49,829 bases of DNA from Nitrospirota bacterium (GTDB lineage Bacteria; Nitrospirota; Thermodesulfovibrionia; Thermodesulfovibrionales; UBA9159), in contig JAMCQB010000061.1 in NCBI GenBank assembly GCA_023382175.1, positions 1 to 49,829 on the forward strand, written 5' to 3'. Both the position numbers and the translations under genes were made by a program. How positions within the stretch are numbered: the first letter of the stretch is position 1; each line of letters opens with the position of its first letter. This document shows positions 1-9,703 of this stretch, piece after piece. The notes below the pieces were generated by a model. The model ran no database searches, had not been told where the DNA came from, and saw only the letters and a program-made list of their open reading frames with translations.

Positions 1-1
1 T

Positions 2-73
2 ATAGAGGCGGTTTCCATATTCCTATTCTTCTACAATATGCTCGCAACGATCTACGCAAAGTCAGAAGCGTAA
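2..73 (+). CDS. 3' end of an unidentified, probably membrane protein (partial)
   Basis: An open frame enters from the left edge and stops at TAA 71-73. It encodes about 23 residues, with a hydrophobic aromatic stretch (FLFFYNMLATIYA) followed by a short polar tail. That composition suits the last membrane helix of an integral membrane protein. Too little is present to name a family, and a chance frame cannot be excluded. Confidence 0.35.
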   Translation: MEAVSIFLFFYNMLATIYAKSEA

Positions 74-258
74 CTCGGGAGGCAAAGGGAGAGGTAAAGA
101 GCTTCCGCCTCTCCTTTTGACCACTCGAGCTCCCTTTCCCTTTACTTCGGGCCGTCACGTCAGCACCATACGCCGCCATTGCCCTGAGATTGTTTTATGT
201 GATAACATTTCAACCAATACGATCGCGCGAGACTTCCACATTATGGAGATGAAACCGT

Positions 259-870
259 ATGACCGCTTTTCCCGCAAATGACACGTTAAAGACAATCGGG
301 AGCCGGCGCAGCATCAGGACCTTTACGAAGCAGCCGGTCTCCGACGAACTTGTAAATGTTCTGCTTCAGGCGGCCAACGACGCACCCTCTGCCCATAACC
401 AGCAGTCATGGCGGTTTATTGTAGTGAGAGACGGGAAGAAGGAGGAACTGGCGCAGCTTATCAACACCAGATCGGGCGACTTCCCCCGCCCCGCATCGGT
501 CCTGTTGCGCATGGCTGCAAAGGGTATCGCAGGGGCGCCGGTAGTAATTGCCATTGCGAATACAGGGGAATTGATGAGCCATGGCACGGAACTCTTCAAG
601 GTCGAAAAAGAAATGGCACAGGATTTTTTCCGCACCATGGAGATACAGAGTTCTGCAGCAGCGGTCCAGAATCTGCTCCTGGCTGCGACGTCCCTTGGGC
701 TTGGGACCGTCTGGCTCGGGATCCTCTATCTCATCAAGGACGATCTGCTGCACTTCCTCGGGGAACCCGGGGGAGAGTTCATGGCCGTCGTCCCTGTGGG
801 CTATGCGGCTCATGCCGGCAGCGGACCCCGGAAACAGCCCTTTGAAATGAAGCGGAGATATCTGGATTAA
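259..870 (+). CDS. Nitroreductase family FMN-dependent oxidoreductase
   Basis: The 203-residue protein has the nitroreductase fold signature: an N-terminal RRSIR motif (residues 16-20) that binds FMN phosphate, APSAHNQQSW (42-51), a central LGLGTVWLG segment and a C-terminal VVPVGYA strand. Family members are homodimeric flavoproteins that use NAD(P)H to reduce nitro compounds, quinones or flavins; the substrate cannot be read here. The ATG at 259 has a GGAG-type ribosome site about 10 bases upstream. It is a lone plus-strand gene converging on the Crp-type regulator, with a hairpin (881-906) between them. Confidence 0.88.
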   Translation: MTAFPANDTLKTIGSRRSIRTFTKQPVSDELVNVLLQAANDAPSAHNQQSWRFIVVRDGKKEELAQLINTRSGDFPRPASVLLRMAAKGIAGAPVVIAIANTGELMSHGTELFKVEKEMAQDFFRTMEIQSSAAAVQNLLLAATSLGLGTVWLGILYLIKDDLLHFLGEPGGEFMAVVPVGYAAHAGSGPRKQPFEMKRRYLD

Positions 871-880
871 AGAAGCGGGC

Positions 881-906
881 AGGTGAGGAGGTTCAAATCC
901 TCGCCT
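881..906. terminator. Hairpin between convergent genes, possible bidirectional terminator
   Basis: GGTGAGGA (882-889) pairs with TCCTCGCC (898-905) with one G-U pair, extended by A881-T906, around an 8-base loop. It lies 10 bases after the nitroreductase stop and just beyond the stop of the convergent regulator gene. There is no clear T-run, so termination would be weak. The loop region also resembles a tRNA T-arm (GGTTCAAATCC). Confidence 0.4.
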
Positions 907-928
907 CAGTTGGGGGAGTGACGAGGAG

Positions 929-1600
929 CTAATAGCAGAGGGTTCTGAGTTTTTCGAGATTCTTTATCACGATCTTTCCCTCCTTCTCGGCCACAATGCC
1001 CATTTTTTTTAGCTTAGACATGGTGCGTATGGAGGTCTCGACCGTGGTGCCGACCATTTCTGCGATATCCTGTTTTGTGAGTTTCATATCGATAACGACC
1101 CCGTCATCTCCCTTTATCCCGGTCTTGTCGGACAGTTTCAGGAGAAGGGATGCGATGCGCGCCTCGACCCTTTCCAGTGCTATGTTCTTCAGGGTCTCGT
1201 GGGATTCCTTCATCCTGTCCCCCACTTGCTGGGCCATGCAATACATGAGATTGGGGAAGCGGTCCAGAATCCTCATGAGACTGGAGCGGGAGATCTTCAG
1301 GAGCTTTGTGTCTTCCATGGCGATGGCGTTAGCAGGATAGGGGAATCCCCGGATCACCGCAAGGCCGCCGAAGAAATCCGTGGGATGGATCAACTCAAGG
1401 ATGATCTCCTTACCGTCCTGGGAGAGTTTCGTGATCTTCACCTTCCCCTCGGTAACGATGTAGAACCACTCCGAGGAATCTCCCTCGGAAAAAATCACAT
1501 CTTTTTTCCTGACCGATGTAGAGATGAGGTAAGGAGCAAGTTCTTTGAGTTCTGTAGTGTTGAGGGCGCTGAAGATGGATATCTTGCTGAGGTCGACCAT
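929..1600 (-). CDS. Crp/Fnr-family transcriptional regulator
   Basis: The 223-residue protein has an N-terminal cyclic-nucleotide-binding-type beta-roll (about 10-120, with GDSSEWFYIVTEGKVKI), a long dimerisation helix and a C-terminal winged helix (LTKQDIAEMVGTTVETSIR, about 172-190). The N-terminal cysteine set that holds an Fe-S cluster in FNR is absent, so a Crp-like or haem/redox sensor is more likely than an oxygen-sensing FNR. The ATG follows the ilvN stop by 16 bases with no obvious Shine-Dalgarno, so it is probably the last gene of the ilvB-ilvN transcript. It might regulate branched-chain amino acid synthesis or simply share the transcript. Confidence 0.85.
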   Translation of the reverse strand: MVDLSKISIFSALNTTELKELAPYLISTSVRKKDVIFSEGDSSEWFYIVTEGKVKITKLSQDGKEIILELIHPTDFFGGLAVIRGFPYPANAIAMEDTKLLKISRSSLMRILDRFPNLMYCMAQQVGDRMKESHETLKNIALERVEARIASLLLKLSDKTGIKGDDGVVIDMKLTKQDIAEMVGTTVETSIRTMSKLKKMGIVAEKEGKIVIKNLEKLRTLCY

Positions 1601-1616
1601 CAGGGTGTGCGGGAAC

Positions 1617-2105
1617 TCATTTCTTCTTTACGCCTTCCCTGGCAATGGCAACCTTTCCTGTTCTCACAAACTCCTTGATACCCATGGGCTTCACCAATTC
1701 GATGAACGCCTCTATCTTTTTCTCGTCTCCGGTAATCTCTATGGTATAGGTCTTCTGGCTTGAGTCCACGATCCTGCCTCGGAATATCTCGGTGATGTTC
1801 AACACCTCAGCCTTATCCTCTTGCTTCGGGGCCACTTTTACAAGAACCATCTCCCGCTCCACGTGCTCCAGCTCCTTCATATCAGTGACCTTGATCACAT
1901 CGATGAGCTTATTGAGCTGTTTCGTGATCTGTTCAATGATCTGGTCATCTCCTGTGGTCACGATGGTCATGACAGAGACCTGGGGGTCTATGGTCTCTCC
2001 CACGGAAAGACTTTCGATATTGTAGCCCCTCCCGCTGAAGAGACCTGACACCCTCGACAGGACGCCGAATTTATTCTCCACAAGAACAGATATTGTATGT
2101 CTCAT
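1617..2105 (-). CDS. ilvN: Acetolactate synthase small (regulatory) subunit
   Basis: The 162-residue protein begins with an ACT domain ([19 protein letters not shown] from residue 4, then [11 protein letters not shown]) and has the C-terminal small-subunit domain ([15 protein letters not shown]). In this family the subunit binds valine and activates and feedback-inhibits the catalytic subunit. It lies 10 bases after ilvB; its GAGGAGA ribosome site overlaps the end of ilvB, so the subunits are translationally coupled. The length (about 160) is normal. The gene is often called ilvH for this size class. Confidence 0.95.
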   Translation of the reverse strand: MRHTISVLVENKFGVLSRVSGLFSGRGYNIESLSVGETIDPQVSVMTIVTTGDDQIIEQITKQLNKLIDVIKVTDMKELEHVEREMVLVKVAPKQEDKAEVLNITEIFRGRIVDSSQKTYTIEITGDEKKIEAFIELVKPMGIKEFVRTGKVAIAREGVKKK

Positions 2106-2115
2106 GCGGTTCTCC

Positions 2116-3846
2116 TCACTTCACTGCCTTGAGCTTCTTTTCAGGCTTTTTCTCCGGTTCTTCAAAAAGCATATGGTCGATGGGCGCGCCGGCAGGCACC
2201 ATGGGATATACCTTTTCCTTCCAGTTCACCACGAAGTCCATGAACACAGGCTTGTGTATTTTGAACGCCTCCTTCAGCACAGGCTCAACCTCAGAGGGTT
2301 TGGTTGCCCGCAGGCCCACGGCGCTGTATGCACGGGCTAGCTCGACAAAATCGGGCACAACGTCGAGATGGCTGTATGAGTACCTCTCGTTATAAAAGAG
2401 CTCCTGCCACTGCCTCACCATTCCCAGATACCGGTTGTTCAGGATCGCTACCTTTACCGGGAGCTTATTGATTACTGCTGTTGCAAGCTCCTGGATGTTC
2501 ATCTGGATGCTCCCGTCACCTGCGATGTCGATCACCAGTTTGTTCGGGAATGCAAGCTGGGCGCCGATGGCCGCGGGAAAACCGTATCCCATGGTGCCGA
2601 GCCCTCCTGACGATAACCAGGTCCGGGGTTTGTCGTACTTGTAAAACTGGGCTGCCCACATCTGGTTCTGCCCTACCTCTGTGGTGATAATGGCGTCACC
2701 CCTGGTGAGCTCGTAGATCTTTTCCACAACAAACTGGGGTTTGATCACCTCGTCGCTCCAGGTGTAGGTGAGGGGCCTCTCAGCCTTCCAGTCCTCGATC
2801 TGCTTGAGCCATGCCTTCCTCACCTCATCCCACTGTTCCTTCACCTCTTCCTTCAGAACCTTGTTCAGTACCGTAAGGACCCTCTTTACATCGCCCACAA
2901 TCGGCACATCCACCCGTATGTTCTTTCTGATGGATGTAGGATCTATATCAATATGCACGATCTTTGCATGAGGGGCAAAGGCCTCAACCTTTCCGGTAAC
3001 CCTGTCGTCAAAACGCATTCCGATGGCTATGAGGAGATCAGATTCCTGGACCGCCTTGTTTGCATAGTAGGTCCCGTGCATGCCGAGCATGCCCAGGGAG
3101 AGGGCATGGGTTCCGGGAAAGCCGCCCAGACCCATGAGGGTCATGGTTACCGGAATCTCGGCATGTTCTGCGAGCTCTCTCAATTCTTTCGATGCGCCGG
3201 ATAAGATCACTCCGCCGCCCGCAATAATCACCGGCTTCTTTGCCTTGGCAATGGTGTGGGCTGCCTGGGTGATCATCCACTTGTTGCCTTCGTAGGTCGG
3301 CTTATAGCTTCTCATGTCCAGCTCAGGCCAGGTAAACTCTGCCTTGGCGACGGTCACATCCTTGGGAAGGTCTATAAGCACAGGTCCGGGTCTTCCGGTG
3401 GTCGCAATGTGAAAGGCCTCTTTGATGATCCTCGACAGGTCGTTCACATCCTTTACGAGATAATTATATTTTGTACACGGTCTTGTTATGCCGACGATAT
3501 CCGCCTCCTGAAAGGCATCATTGCCGATGAGCATGGTCGGCACCTGGCCGGACAGCACCACAAGGGGGATTGAGTCCATGGAGGCCGTTGCGATCCCGGT
3601 GACGGTATTAGTGGCGCCGGGTCCCGATGTGACGAGGGCCACCCCGGCCTTCCCCGTTGCCCTGGCATAGCCATCCGCTGCGTGAATGGCGCCCTGTTCA
3701 TGCCTCGTAAGGATCAACTGGACGTCCTTATTGTCGTAAAGAGAGTCGAATATATTCAGCACCACACCGCCGGGATAGCCGAATACATGCTTTGCCCCTT
3801 CCCGTTTCAGACTCTCGATAATTATCTCAGCGCCCGAGATCTTCAT
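2116..3846 (-). CDS. ilvB: Acetolactate synthase large (catalytic) subunit
   Basis: The 576-residue thiamine-diphosphate enzyme makes acetolactate or acetohydroxybutyrate, the first committed step of valine, leucine and isoleucine synthesis. The catalytic glutamate is E50 in RHEQGA. The central FAD-binding domain and the C-terminal ThDP/Mg motif (GDGSIQMN ... AILNN) are intact. An AGGAG site lies 9 bases before the ATG. It precedes ilvN directly and follows ilvD by 313 bases of repeat-rich DNA, so it may have its own promoter. Confidence 0.96.
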   Translation of the reverse strand: MKISGAEIIIESLKREGAKHVFGYPGGVVLNIFDSLYDNKDVQLILTRHEQGAIHAADGYARATGKAGVALVTSGPGATNTVTGIATASMDSIPLVVLSGQVPTMLIGNDAFQEADIVGITRPCTKYNYLVKDVNDLSRIIKEAFHIATTGRPGPVLIDLPKDVTVAKAEFTWPELDMRSYKPTYEGNKWMITQAAHTIAKAKKPVIIAGGGVILSGASKELRELAEHAEIPVTMTLMGLGGFPGTHALSLGMLGMHGTYYANKAVQESDLLIAIGMRFDDRVTGKVEAFAPHAKIVHIDIDPTSIRKNIRVDVPIVGDVKRVLTVLNKVLKEEVKEQWDEVRKAWLKQIEDWKAERPLTYTWSDEVIKPQFVVEKIYELTRGDAIITTEVGQNQMWAAQFYKYDKPRTWLSSGGLGTMGYGFPAAIGAQLAFPNKLVIDIAGDGSIQMNIQELATAVINKLPVKVAILNNRYLGMVRQWQELFYNERYSYSHLDVVPDFVELARAYSAVGLRATKPSEVEPVLKEAFKIHKPVFMDFVVNWKEKVYPMVPAGAPIDHMLFEEPEKKPEKKLKAVK

Positions 3847-4159
3847 AGGTAATCTGCTCCTTTAAAGTTTTACAATTTTAACAAAACTGCTTCGGAATTG
3901 CAAAAGTTCCTGTAGATCGTCAGCAATTCACAGCGAAAAAGTGAGTAGATTGCTTCAGGATAAGGCTCTTCGCAATGACAGATTACGAAAGCTTATTTTG
4001 TCATTGCGAGCGAAGCGAAGCAATCCCGCGTTTATCACTCGGGATAAACTCCGCAATCTCAAGGGTTTTCAATTTCACCGAGAATTGCTGGTAGATCGTA
4101 GATACATGATACATGGTGCAGGATTTAAAAAAAGTCATCGTGCATCCTGCATCTGTTTT
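3847..4159. repeat. Repeat-rich spacer between ilvD and ilvB, with REP-like inverted pair
   Basis: This 313-base spacer holds two inverted copies of a REP-like element: 3948-3979 (GATTGCTTC ... CGCAATGAC) and 4000-4025 (GTCATTGCG ... GAAGCAATC). The TCATTGCGAGCGAAGCGAAG form is a familiar dispersed repeat in environmental bacterial genomes. Further on, TGCAGGAT (about 4119) and ATCCTGCA (about 4144) form an inverted pair around an A7 run. I see no gene here. Confidence 0.75.
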
Positions 4160-5812
4160 TTAGTCCATTACCGCCCCTTTTCCTGCGGAAGTAACCATCC
4201 TGGCGTACCGTGAGAGATACCCCTTTGTTATCTTCGGTTTCGGGGGTTTCCACTGGGAAAGCCTCTTCTTAATCTCTTCGTCAGGAACCAGCAGCTCTAT
4301 CTTCCTCTTTGTGATATCGATCAGGATCCTGTCTCCATCCCTGATGACCGCAATGGGCCCGCCTTCCATGGCCTCAGGGGAGATATGGCCGATGCAGGGA
4401 CCCCTCGTGCCCCCTGAAAACCTGCCGTCAGTGATGAGGGCAACCGATTCGCTCAGCCCCATCCCTGCAATGGTTGCCGTAGTGGAGAGCATCTCCCTCA
4501 TGCCCGGACCTCCCTTCGGCCCTTCGTATCTGATGACCACAACATCCCCTGAACGGATATTTCCCGCGAGGATCGCCTTCATGCCTTTCTCTTCGGAATC
4601 ATACACCTTTGCCGTTCCCTCAAACCGCATCACATTCTGACTCACAGCAGACTGCTTCACCACAGCGCCGTCCGGAGCGATGTTTCCGCGGAGAATAGCG
4701 ATGCCGCCCTGTTTATGATAGGCCTTATTCAAAGGCCTGATCACATCTTCGTCGAAGACAATGGCAGAATCCGCAATCTCCAATACCCGCTTCCCGCTCA
4801 CGGTAATATTGTCCTTGAGGCCGTGCCTGAGCCTCTTCAGGACAGCAGGGATGCCGCCCGCATTATCAAGGTCTTCCATATAGTGCTGTCCGCCGGGAAT
4901 CATATTCGCGATATGGGGGGTCTTTTTGCTGATGGTATCGAAGGTCTCCAGAGGAAGGTCTATGCCGGTTTCGTGCGCGATCGCCGGAATATGAAGGGCG
5001 GTATTCGTAGAGCCGCCCAGGGCAAGGTCAACCATAATGGCGTTCTCGAAGGCCTTCTTCGTCATGATCTTCCTCGGTGTTATGTTCTTCCTGAGGAGCT
5101 CCACGACCCGTCTCCCGCTCTCAAAGGCTATCCTCCTCTTATTGGCGGAAACGGCAAGTTCCGTTGCACACTTCGGGAGGCTCATGCCGAGGGCCTCGGT
5201 CACGCACGCCATCGTGTTCGCCGTGTACATCCCCTGACAGGAACCCGCTCCCGGGCAGGCGCACATCTCAAGGGCCTCCATTTCTTCGTCCTTTATCAAT
5301 CCCTTCTTGTATTTCCCCACCGCCTCAAAGGTGTCGCTGGTAAGGTTGAGCCTCCTGTTTTTGTAATGGCCGGAGAGCATCGGGCCCGCGGTTATCACAA
5401 TGGACGGAATATTGATCCTCGCCGCGGCCATGAGCATGCCGGGAGTTATCTTGTCACAATTGGTGAGAAGGACCAGCCCGTCCAACTGATGGGCCTGGGC
5501 AACAGTCTCGACCATGTCAGCAATGAGTTCCCGGGAAGGCAGCGAGTAGTGCATGCCGGAATGGCCCATGGCGATGCCGTCGCAGATGCCGGGAATGCCG
5601 AAAAAGAACGGATATCCGCCGCCCGTATGGACGCCCTTTTCGATGAATCGCTCAAGATCCCGCATGCCGATGTGGCCGGGAATGATATCGGTAAAACTGG
5701 TTGCTACGCCGATGAACGGTTTGTTCATCTCTGTCTTCGGAATGCCGGTGGCGTATAACAACGCCCTGTGTGGAACCCGCTCTAGCCCCTTCTTGATCTT
5801 CGCGCTTCTCAC
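4160..5812 (-). CDS. ilvD: Dihydroxy-acid dehydratase
   Basis: The 550-residue Fe-S enzyme performs the third step of branched-chain amino acid synthesis. Cluster-related cysteines are C77 ([10 protein letters not shown]), C119 (NCDKITPG) and C192 ([11 protein letters not shown]). At the position where the E. coli type has PCN it has PGH, a variant I recall from archaeal and clostridial IlvD. The C-terminal swivel domain carries GRFSGGTRG. It starts with GTG, supported by an AAGGAGG site. It is upstream of ilvB-ilvN on the same strand. Confidence 0.95.
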   Translation of the reverse strand: MRSAKIKKGLERVPHRALLYATGIPKTEMNKPFIGVATSFTDIIPGHIGMRDLERFIEKGVHTGGGYPFFFGIPGICDGIAMGHSGMHYSLPSRELIADMVETVAQAHQLDGLVLLTNCDKITPGMLMAAARINIPSIVITAGPMLSGHYKNRRLNLTSDTFEAVGKYKKGLIKDEEMEALEMCACPGAGSCQGMYTANTMACVTEALGMSLPKCATELAVSANKRRIAFESGRRVVELLRKNITPRKIMTKKAFENAIMVDLALGGSTNTALHIPAIAHETGIDLPLETFDTISKKTPHIANMIPGGQHYMEDLDNAGGIPAVLKRLRHGLKDNITVSGKRVLEIADSAIVFDEDVIRPLNKAYHKQGGIAILRGNIAPDGAVVKQSAVSQNVMRFEGTAKVYDSEEKGMKAILAGNIRSGDVVVIRYEGPKGGPGMREMLSTTATIAGMGLSESVALITDGRFSGGTRGPCIGHISPEAMEGGPIAVIRDGDRILIDITKRKIELLVPDEEIKKRLSQWKPPKPKITKGYLSRYARMVTSAGKGAVMD

Positions 5813-5918
5813 CGCAATAGTACCTCCTTCATTAGAATGAACTAAAAGGTCAAGGTTAAGGTTAAGACATTAGAGCCTCAACCTCAGCCTTAACCTGTCA
5901 TTAACTTCCTCGTAGTTT

Positions 5919-6146
5919 TTAATTCGTGTGGCTTTTCCTGTACTCCCTGATAAACTCCGCCATCCTGTCTTTTTTGCTCAATTTAAGTTTCTGAAGCTTT
6001 TTCCGCTCCATCTCTTCGTCCGCCGAAAGATACACCTTCCTGTCCATCTCTGCCAGGAGCGACTTGAGGCTCTTGTGTTCTTCATCCAGCTTCTTGAATT
6101 CCTCGTTTTCCCTCCTGAGCAGCTCCTTGATCTCCTCGTCGTTCAA
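5919..6146 (-). CDS. DUF465 (YdcH-type) small coiled-coil protein
   Basis: The 75-residue, highly charged helical protein has the DUF465 pattern: FKKLDEEHKSLKSLLAEMD followed by a basic LKKLKLSKKDRM-like segment. Members are small cytoplasmic proteins of unknown function. The start is TTG at 6146 with AGGAGG six bases upstream. The gene follows hemG by 33 bases on the same strand, so it may be the last member of the haem operon. A repeat containing AAGGTTAAGGTTAAG, with an imperfect inverted partner, lies between it and ilvD. Confidence 0.75.
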   Translation of the reverse strand: MNDEEIKELLRRENEEFKKLDEEHKSLKSLLAEMDRKVYLSADEEMERKKLQKLKLSKKDRMAEFIREYRKSHTN

Positions 6147-6179
6147 TGGATCCTCCTTTCCTGCCAGAGGGTAAACCCC

Positions 6180-7559
6180 TCAGGCGCCCTTTGTTTTTGT
6201 TCCTGCCATTAATTCCCCTGCAAGCCTGTATGAATTCTCTATGCAGTCATTCACGCTGATACCCCGGTATGAGTTGCCCGCAAGAGAGAGCCCCTTGTAG
6301 CGGGCCAGCAGCCTCTCCAGAGTCTCAAGTCTTCCCTGATGCCCTATGGTGTATTGAGGAATCGCTTTCTCATGGACATAGACCCTTGCGAAATCAGGCT
6401 GTACCCTTATGCCCATAATATCTCCCAATTCAGCCGTAACGGTGCCGATGAGCCTATTCTCATCCTGCATTGCCGCCTGAGATGCCCGCGCCCCGCCGAG
6501 CATCGATCTCAGGAGAACATATCCCTCGGGCGCCCTGTTCGGAAAGATGCTGGAGTCCCACAACGTCCCAAGGATTCTCCTCCCTTCCCTGAAGGGCACA
6601 AGGAAACCGAAACCATCAAGACTGCGTCCGATCTTCTCCTTTTTGTAGCCGACGCAGACTACAGAAACCGGGGGATAGGGAATTTCCGAAAGGGTCCGGG
6701 AAAGAGAATGGTCGAAGTCCCTGAGTATCCCGGCCGTGGCATGCGCGGGCGACGCCATCACCACACAATCCGATTCCATGCTCGACCCGTCCTGAAGATG
6801 TACCGTATAGTGACCGCCGTTCTTGACCAATGACGTAACTTTGCTGCGAGGCATGACCCTTTCACCCAGGGAATCTCTGAGGGCGAGAATGAAGGTTTCC
6901 ATACCGTCAAAAAAGGAGGTTAATACCCCTCCGGGACCCGGCCCCGGGCCGGTCCTTCCCTCTTTTTTTGCCTTTATCTGGAGTCTGATCAACGCCCTGA
7001 TGAGGCTGCCGTATTCGGTCTCGAGCTGATTGATCCTGGGGAAACAACTTTTCAGACTCAAGGCCTCGGGATCTCCCGCGTAGATCCCTGATGCCATGGG
7101 GTCAATCAATTTTTCAAAGGCCTCTCTTCCAAGCCTCCTTCTTCCGAACTCGGCAAGGCTCTCGTCCGCCTTCGTGCCCCTGGGAGCAAACATCTCATAC
7201 ATTATCCTGAGACGGCCCCAAACACTCAACAGGTTCGACCTAAAAAAGGCAGGAGGCGATTCCGGAAGAGGATGCAGTTTCCCGCAGGAAAAGATAAACC
7301 GCTTCCTTGCTGCATCATTGCTTTTGATGGGTTTCAATGAAAGGTCAGCTGCAAGTTCAAGGGTCCTGGGCTTGTTGTTCAGAAAGCCGTTCACACCGCC
7401 TTCGCACAGGAATCCGTCCGCCCTGTCGGTCCATATCTTGCCTCCCAGCCGTTCCCCGGCCTCAAGCACGGCGATATCCAGAGACGGGTTCGCTTTCCGC
7501 AACAAGTACGCGAGGGAAAGTCCTGAGATCCCCCCTCCGACAATGACTATCCTGTCCAT
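6180..7559 (-). CDS. hemG: Oxygen-dependent-type protoporphyrinogen/coproporphyrinogen oxidase (HemY-like)
   Basis: The 459-residue FAD enzyme starts with a Rossmann dinucleotide site (VIVGGGISGLSLAYLL, 5-20, then VLEAGERLGGKIWT) and ends with the family's FAD-binding signature (LSLAGNSYRGISVNDCI). It oxidises a porphyrinogen to the porphyrin that ferrochelatase uses. Its first 13 bases overlap the end of hemH, so the two are translationally coupled. Whether the substrate is proto- or coproporphyrinogen cannot be decided from the gene alone. The nomenclature hemG/hemY varies. Confidence 0.9.
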   Translation of the reverse strand: MDRIVIVGGGISGLSLAYLLRKANPSLDIAVLEAGERLGGKIWTDRADGFLCEGGVNGFLNNKPRTLELAADLSLKPIKSNDAARKRFIFSCGKLHPLPESPPAFFRSNLLSVWGRLRIMYEMFAPRGTKADESLAEFGRRRLGREAFEKLIDPMASGIYAGDPEALSLKSCFPRINQLETEYGSLIRALIRLQIKAKKEGRTGPGPGPGGVLTSFFDGMETFILALRDSLGERVMPRSKVTSLVKNGGHYTVHLQDGSSMESDCVVMASPAHATAGILRDFDHSLSRTLSEIPYPPVSVVCVGYKKEKIGRSLDGFGFLVPFREGRRILGTLWDSSIFPNRAPEGYVLLRSMLGGARASQAAMQDENRLIGTVTAELGDIMGIRVQPDFARVYVHEKAIPQYTIGHQGRLETLERLLARYKGLSLAGNSYRGISVNDCIENSYRLAGELMAGTKTKGA

Positions 7560-8581
7560 CCCAGCTCCCTGGTCCTTTTCATCACCATCTCTTTTAATGC
7601 CTCGATGAACAAAGGGTTCGTATTCAGGGACTCTGCCCTGATGAGTTTCATGCCGACTGCTTCAGCCAGTCGCTTATATAATATATCAATTTCATAGAGG
7701 GTTTCTATATGGTCCGAGACAAAACTTATGGGCACCACCAGAAGGTTCTTCACTCCATCTTCGGCGAGCTCCTTTATCTTCTCTTCGGTGGACGGCTCGA
7801 GCCATTTTACCGGACCGCTCTTGCTCTGGTACGAAAGGTGCCATCTGCTGCCCGTCTTTTTCACTACCTCATGAATAGTGGCTTTTATATGGGAGACATA
7901 GGGGTCCCCCGCTTTCACGATGCGCACAGGCAGACTGTGGGCGCTGAAGAGGACATGGACGCCCCCCCAGCCTTCCCTCCCCCTCTGAGGGGGGAGGGTT
8001 AGGGAGGGGGTGAAAGATGCCAGACCTTTCTTTATCACATCTGCAACGGCCGCTACGTAGAGGGGATGGTTATACCATGAGGAAATACTGGATGATTCCA
8101 TGGGACATTCTCTGATCACCTCCTGAAACCTCTCCATGGCAGAGCCTGTGGTGGCAAGGGAATAGTGGGGGTAAAGGCTGACTGCCAGCACTGACCTTAT
8201 CCCCTCGTCGCGCATCTGTCTCACCGTATCCTCGATAAAAGGGCGCCAGTACCGCATGCCGACGTAAACCTTAAAGGCACGTGAGGCGTGAGGCGTGGGG
8301 TGTGAGATGTTTAAAGCCTTTTCAAGGGCATCTGCCTGGGCTTTCGTGATGTCCAGTATGGGAGATTTTCCTCCTATGAGGCGATACATCGCTTTCGTCT
8401 TGCCTGAGCGAAGGCTTGAGATGAGCCATGCCATAGGCTTCTGGAGGAACGGGGGCCCCAGCTTTATGATCTTCCTGTCAGAGAAGAGGTTATAAAGGAA
8501 CGGCCTTACCGCCTGAAGGGAATCAGGTCCCCCGAGGTTAAGAAGGAGTATGCCTATGGTTCTCTCAGTCCGCGTCAGCAA
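7547..8581 (-). CDS. hemH: Ferrochelatase with two repeat-derived in-frame inserts
   Basis: The 344-residue protein inserts ferrous iron into the porphyrin. It has the N-terminal ILLLNLGGPDSL, the FKVYVGMRYWRPF strand, the catalytic histidine segment FSAHSLP and the conserved glutamate in HIETLYEID. Two stretches are foreign to the family. SHPTPHASRA precedes FKVYVGM and is encoded by GTGAGGC-type repeats at about 8280-8310. SLTLPPQRGREGWGG precedes the FSAHSLP strand and is encoded by a C/G-rich palindrome at about 7962-8010. Both keep the frame. The start is probably TTG at 8581, 9 bases after the HD-GYP gene. Confidence 0.92.
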   Translation of the reverse strand: MLTRTERTIGILLLNLGGPDSLQAVRPFLYNLFSDRKIIKLGPPFLQKPMAWLISSLRSGKTKAMYRLIGGKSPILDITKAQADALEKALNISHPTPHASRAFKVYVGMRYWRPFIEDTVRQMRDEGIRSVLAVSLYPHYSLATTGSAMERFQEVIRECPMESSSISSWYNHPLYVAAVADVIKKGLASFTPSLTLPPQRGREGWGGVHVLFSAHSLPVRIVKAGDPYVSHIKATIHEVVKKTGSRWHLSYQSKSGPVKWLEPSTEEKIKELAEDGVKNLLVVPISFVSDHIETLYEIDILYKRLAEAVGMKLIRAESLNTNPLFIEALKEMVMKRTRELGWTG

Positions 8582-8590
8582 ATAGTTCCA

Positions 8591-9703
8591 TCAATCCTTA
8601 TGTTCTTCGTATATGGCATGGAATTCCCCTTCAACCTTTTTGAATATCTCCAGTATTTCAGGGTCAAAGTGCTCGGGTTGTGTCCTGCCGTCACCCTCGA
8701 CGATGATCTTCACTGTCTCGCTGTGGGAAAGAGCGGCCTTGTATGCCCGCATGCTCCTCAGGGCATCATACTGGTCAGCAATGCTCACAATCCTTCCCTC
8801 TATGGGGATACGGTCGCCCTTCAACCCGCGGGGATACCCTGACCCGTCCCACTTTTCGTGGTGGTTCAGAGCAATCGCCTCCCCTAACTGCAGGATCTCC
8901 GACTCTGATCCATGGAGGATGTTTGCGCCGATAGTGGTGTGCGTCTTCGCCAGCTCGAACTCCTCAGTGCTGAGCCTGCCTGATTTGAGCAATATGGCAT
9001 CGGGGATGCCGATCTTGCCGATGTCATGCATGGGTGAAGCATAAAAAATGGTGTCGACAAAGGACTCCGGCATCTTCAGCTCCTTTGCCACCATATGGGT
9101 ATAAAAACTTATCCTCCTCAGATGGTTCGCCGTGCCCACGTCCTTGAACTCGGCAGCCATGGTAAGCCGGTAAATGGTGTCAAGATACCCGGCCTTGATC
9201 TTTTCATTGGCGTTTTCCACCTCTTTATACGCGCTCTCAAGCTGGAGGGTCCTCTGGTGCACCATGCTCTCAAGAGTTTTATTGTAATCTCTGAGGAAAT
9301 CCCCATATTCCTTGACCTTCAGGAGATTCTGGAGACGGAGGGTGAGTTCAACCCTGTCCACCGGCTTTGTGAGGAACTCATCCGCCCCTGCCTTGAATCC
9401 TGAAAGCCTCGATGCCCTGTCATCGAGAGCGGTAACAAGGATTACGGGGATTTTGCCCGTCTCCTCTTTGCTCTTCAGTTTCATGCACGCCTCATAGCCA
9501 TCCATCTCGGGCATCATGATGTCAAGGAGTATCACGTCCGGCTGGAACGTCTCCGCTCTCTCAAGGCCCCGTATGCCGTTGACCGCGGTGGCGACATCAT
9601 ATCCCTGGGCCTCGAGCATCGATTTCATGAACCTCAGGTTCAGTTCATCGTCATCAACAACCAGTATCTTCTTAATTTCTCCGCGCCTCTCTCTCTTCCT
9701 CAC
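8591..9703 (-). CDS. Response regulator with receiver and HD-GYP phosphodiesterase domains
   Basis: The 370-residue protein has a receiver domain (acidic DDD at 17-19, phospho-acceptor D61, K113), a coiled linker (about 135-172) and an HD-GYP domain with HDIGK (226-230) and HHEKWDGSGYP (281-291). HD-GYP domains hydrolyse cyclic di-GMP to GMP. All metal-binding and GYP residues I can check are present. The likely GTG start overlaps the preceding receiver gene by 32 bases, and hemH follows after 9 bases. It is probably phosphorylated by the kinase two genes upstream. Confidence 0.9.
   Translation of the reverse strand: MRKRERRGEIKKILVVDDDELNLRFMKSMLEAQGYDVATAVNGIRGLERAETFQPDVILLDIMMPEMDGYEACMKLKSKEETGKIPVILVTALDDRASRLSGFKAGADEFLTKPVDRVELTLRLQNLLKVKEYGDFLRDYNKTLESMVHQRTLQLESAYKEVENANEKIKAGYLDTIYRLTMAAEFKDVGTANHLRRISFYTHMVAKELKMPESFVDTIFYASPMHDIGKIGIPDAILLKSGRLSTEEFELAKTHTTIGANILHGSESEILQLGEAIALNHHEKWDGSGYPRGLKGDRIPIEGRIVSIADQYDALRSMRAYKAALSHSETVKIIVEGDGRTQPEHFDPEILEIFKKVEGEFHAIYEEHKD

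Noticed and set aside
881-910. tRNA 3' fragment or attachment site after the nitroreductase
   Set aside because: Only a T-arm-like loop is present; no acceptor or CCA context, and a simple convergent-gene hairpin explains it.
4715-5758. Long open frame (347 aa) on the plus strand opposite ilvD
   Set aside because: It is antisense to a fully conserved ilvD and the translation shows no family motif; GC-rich coding DNA often leaves such frames open.
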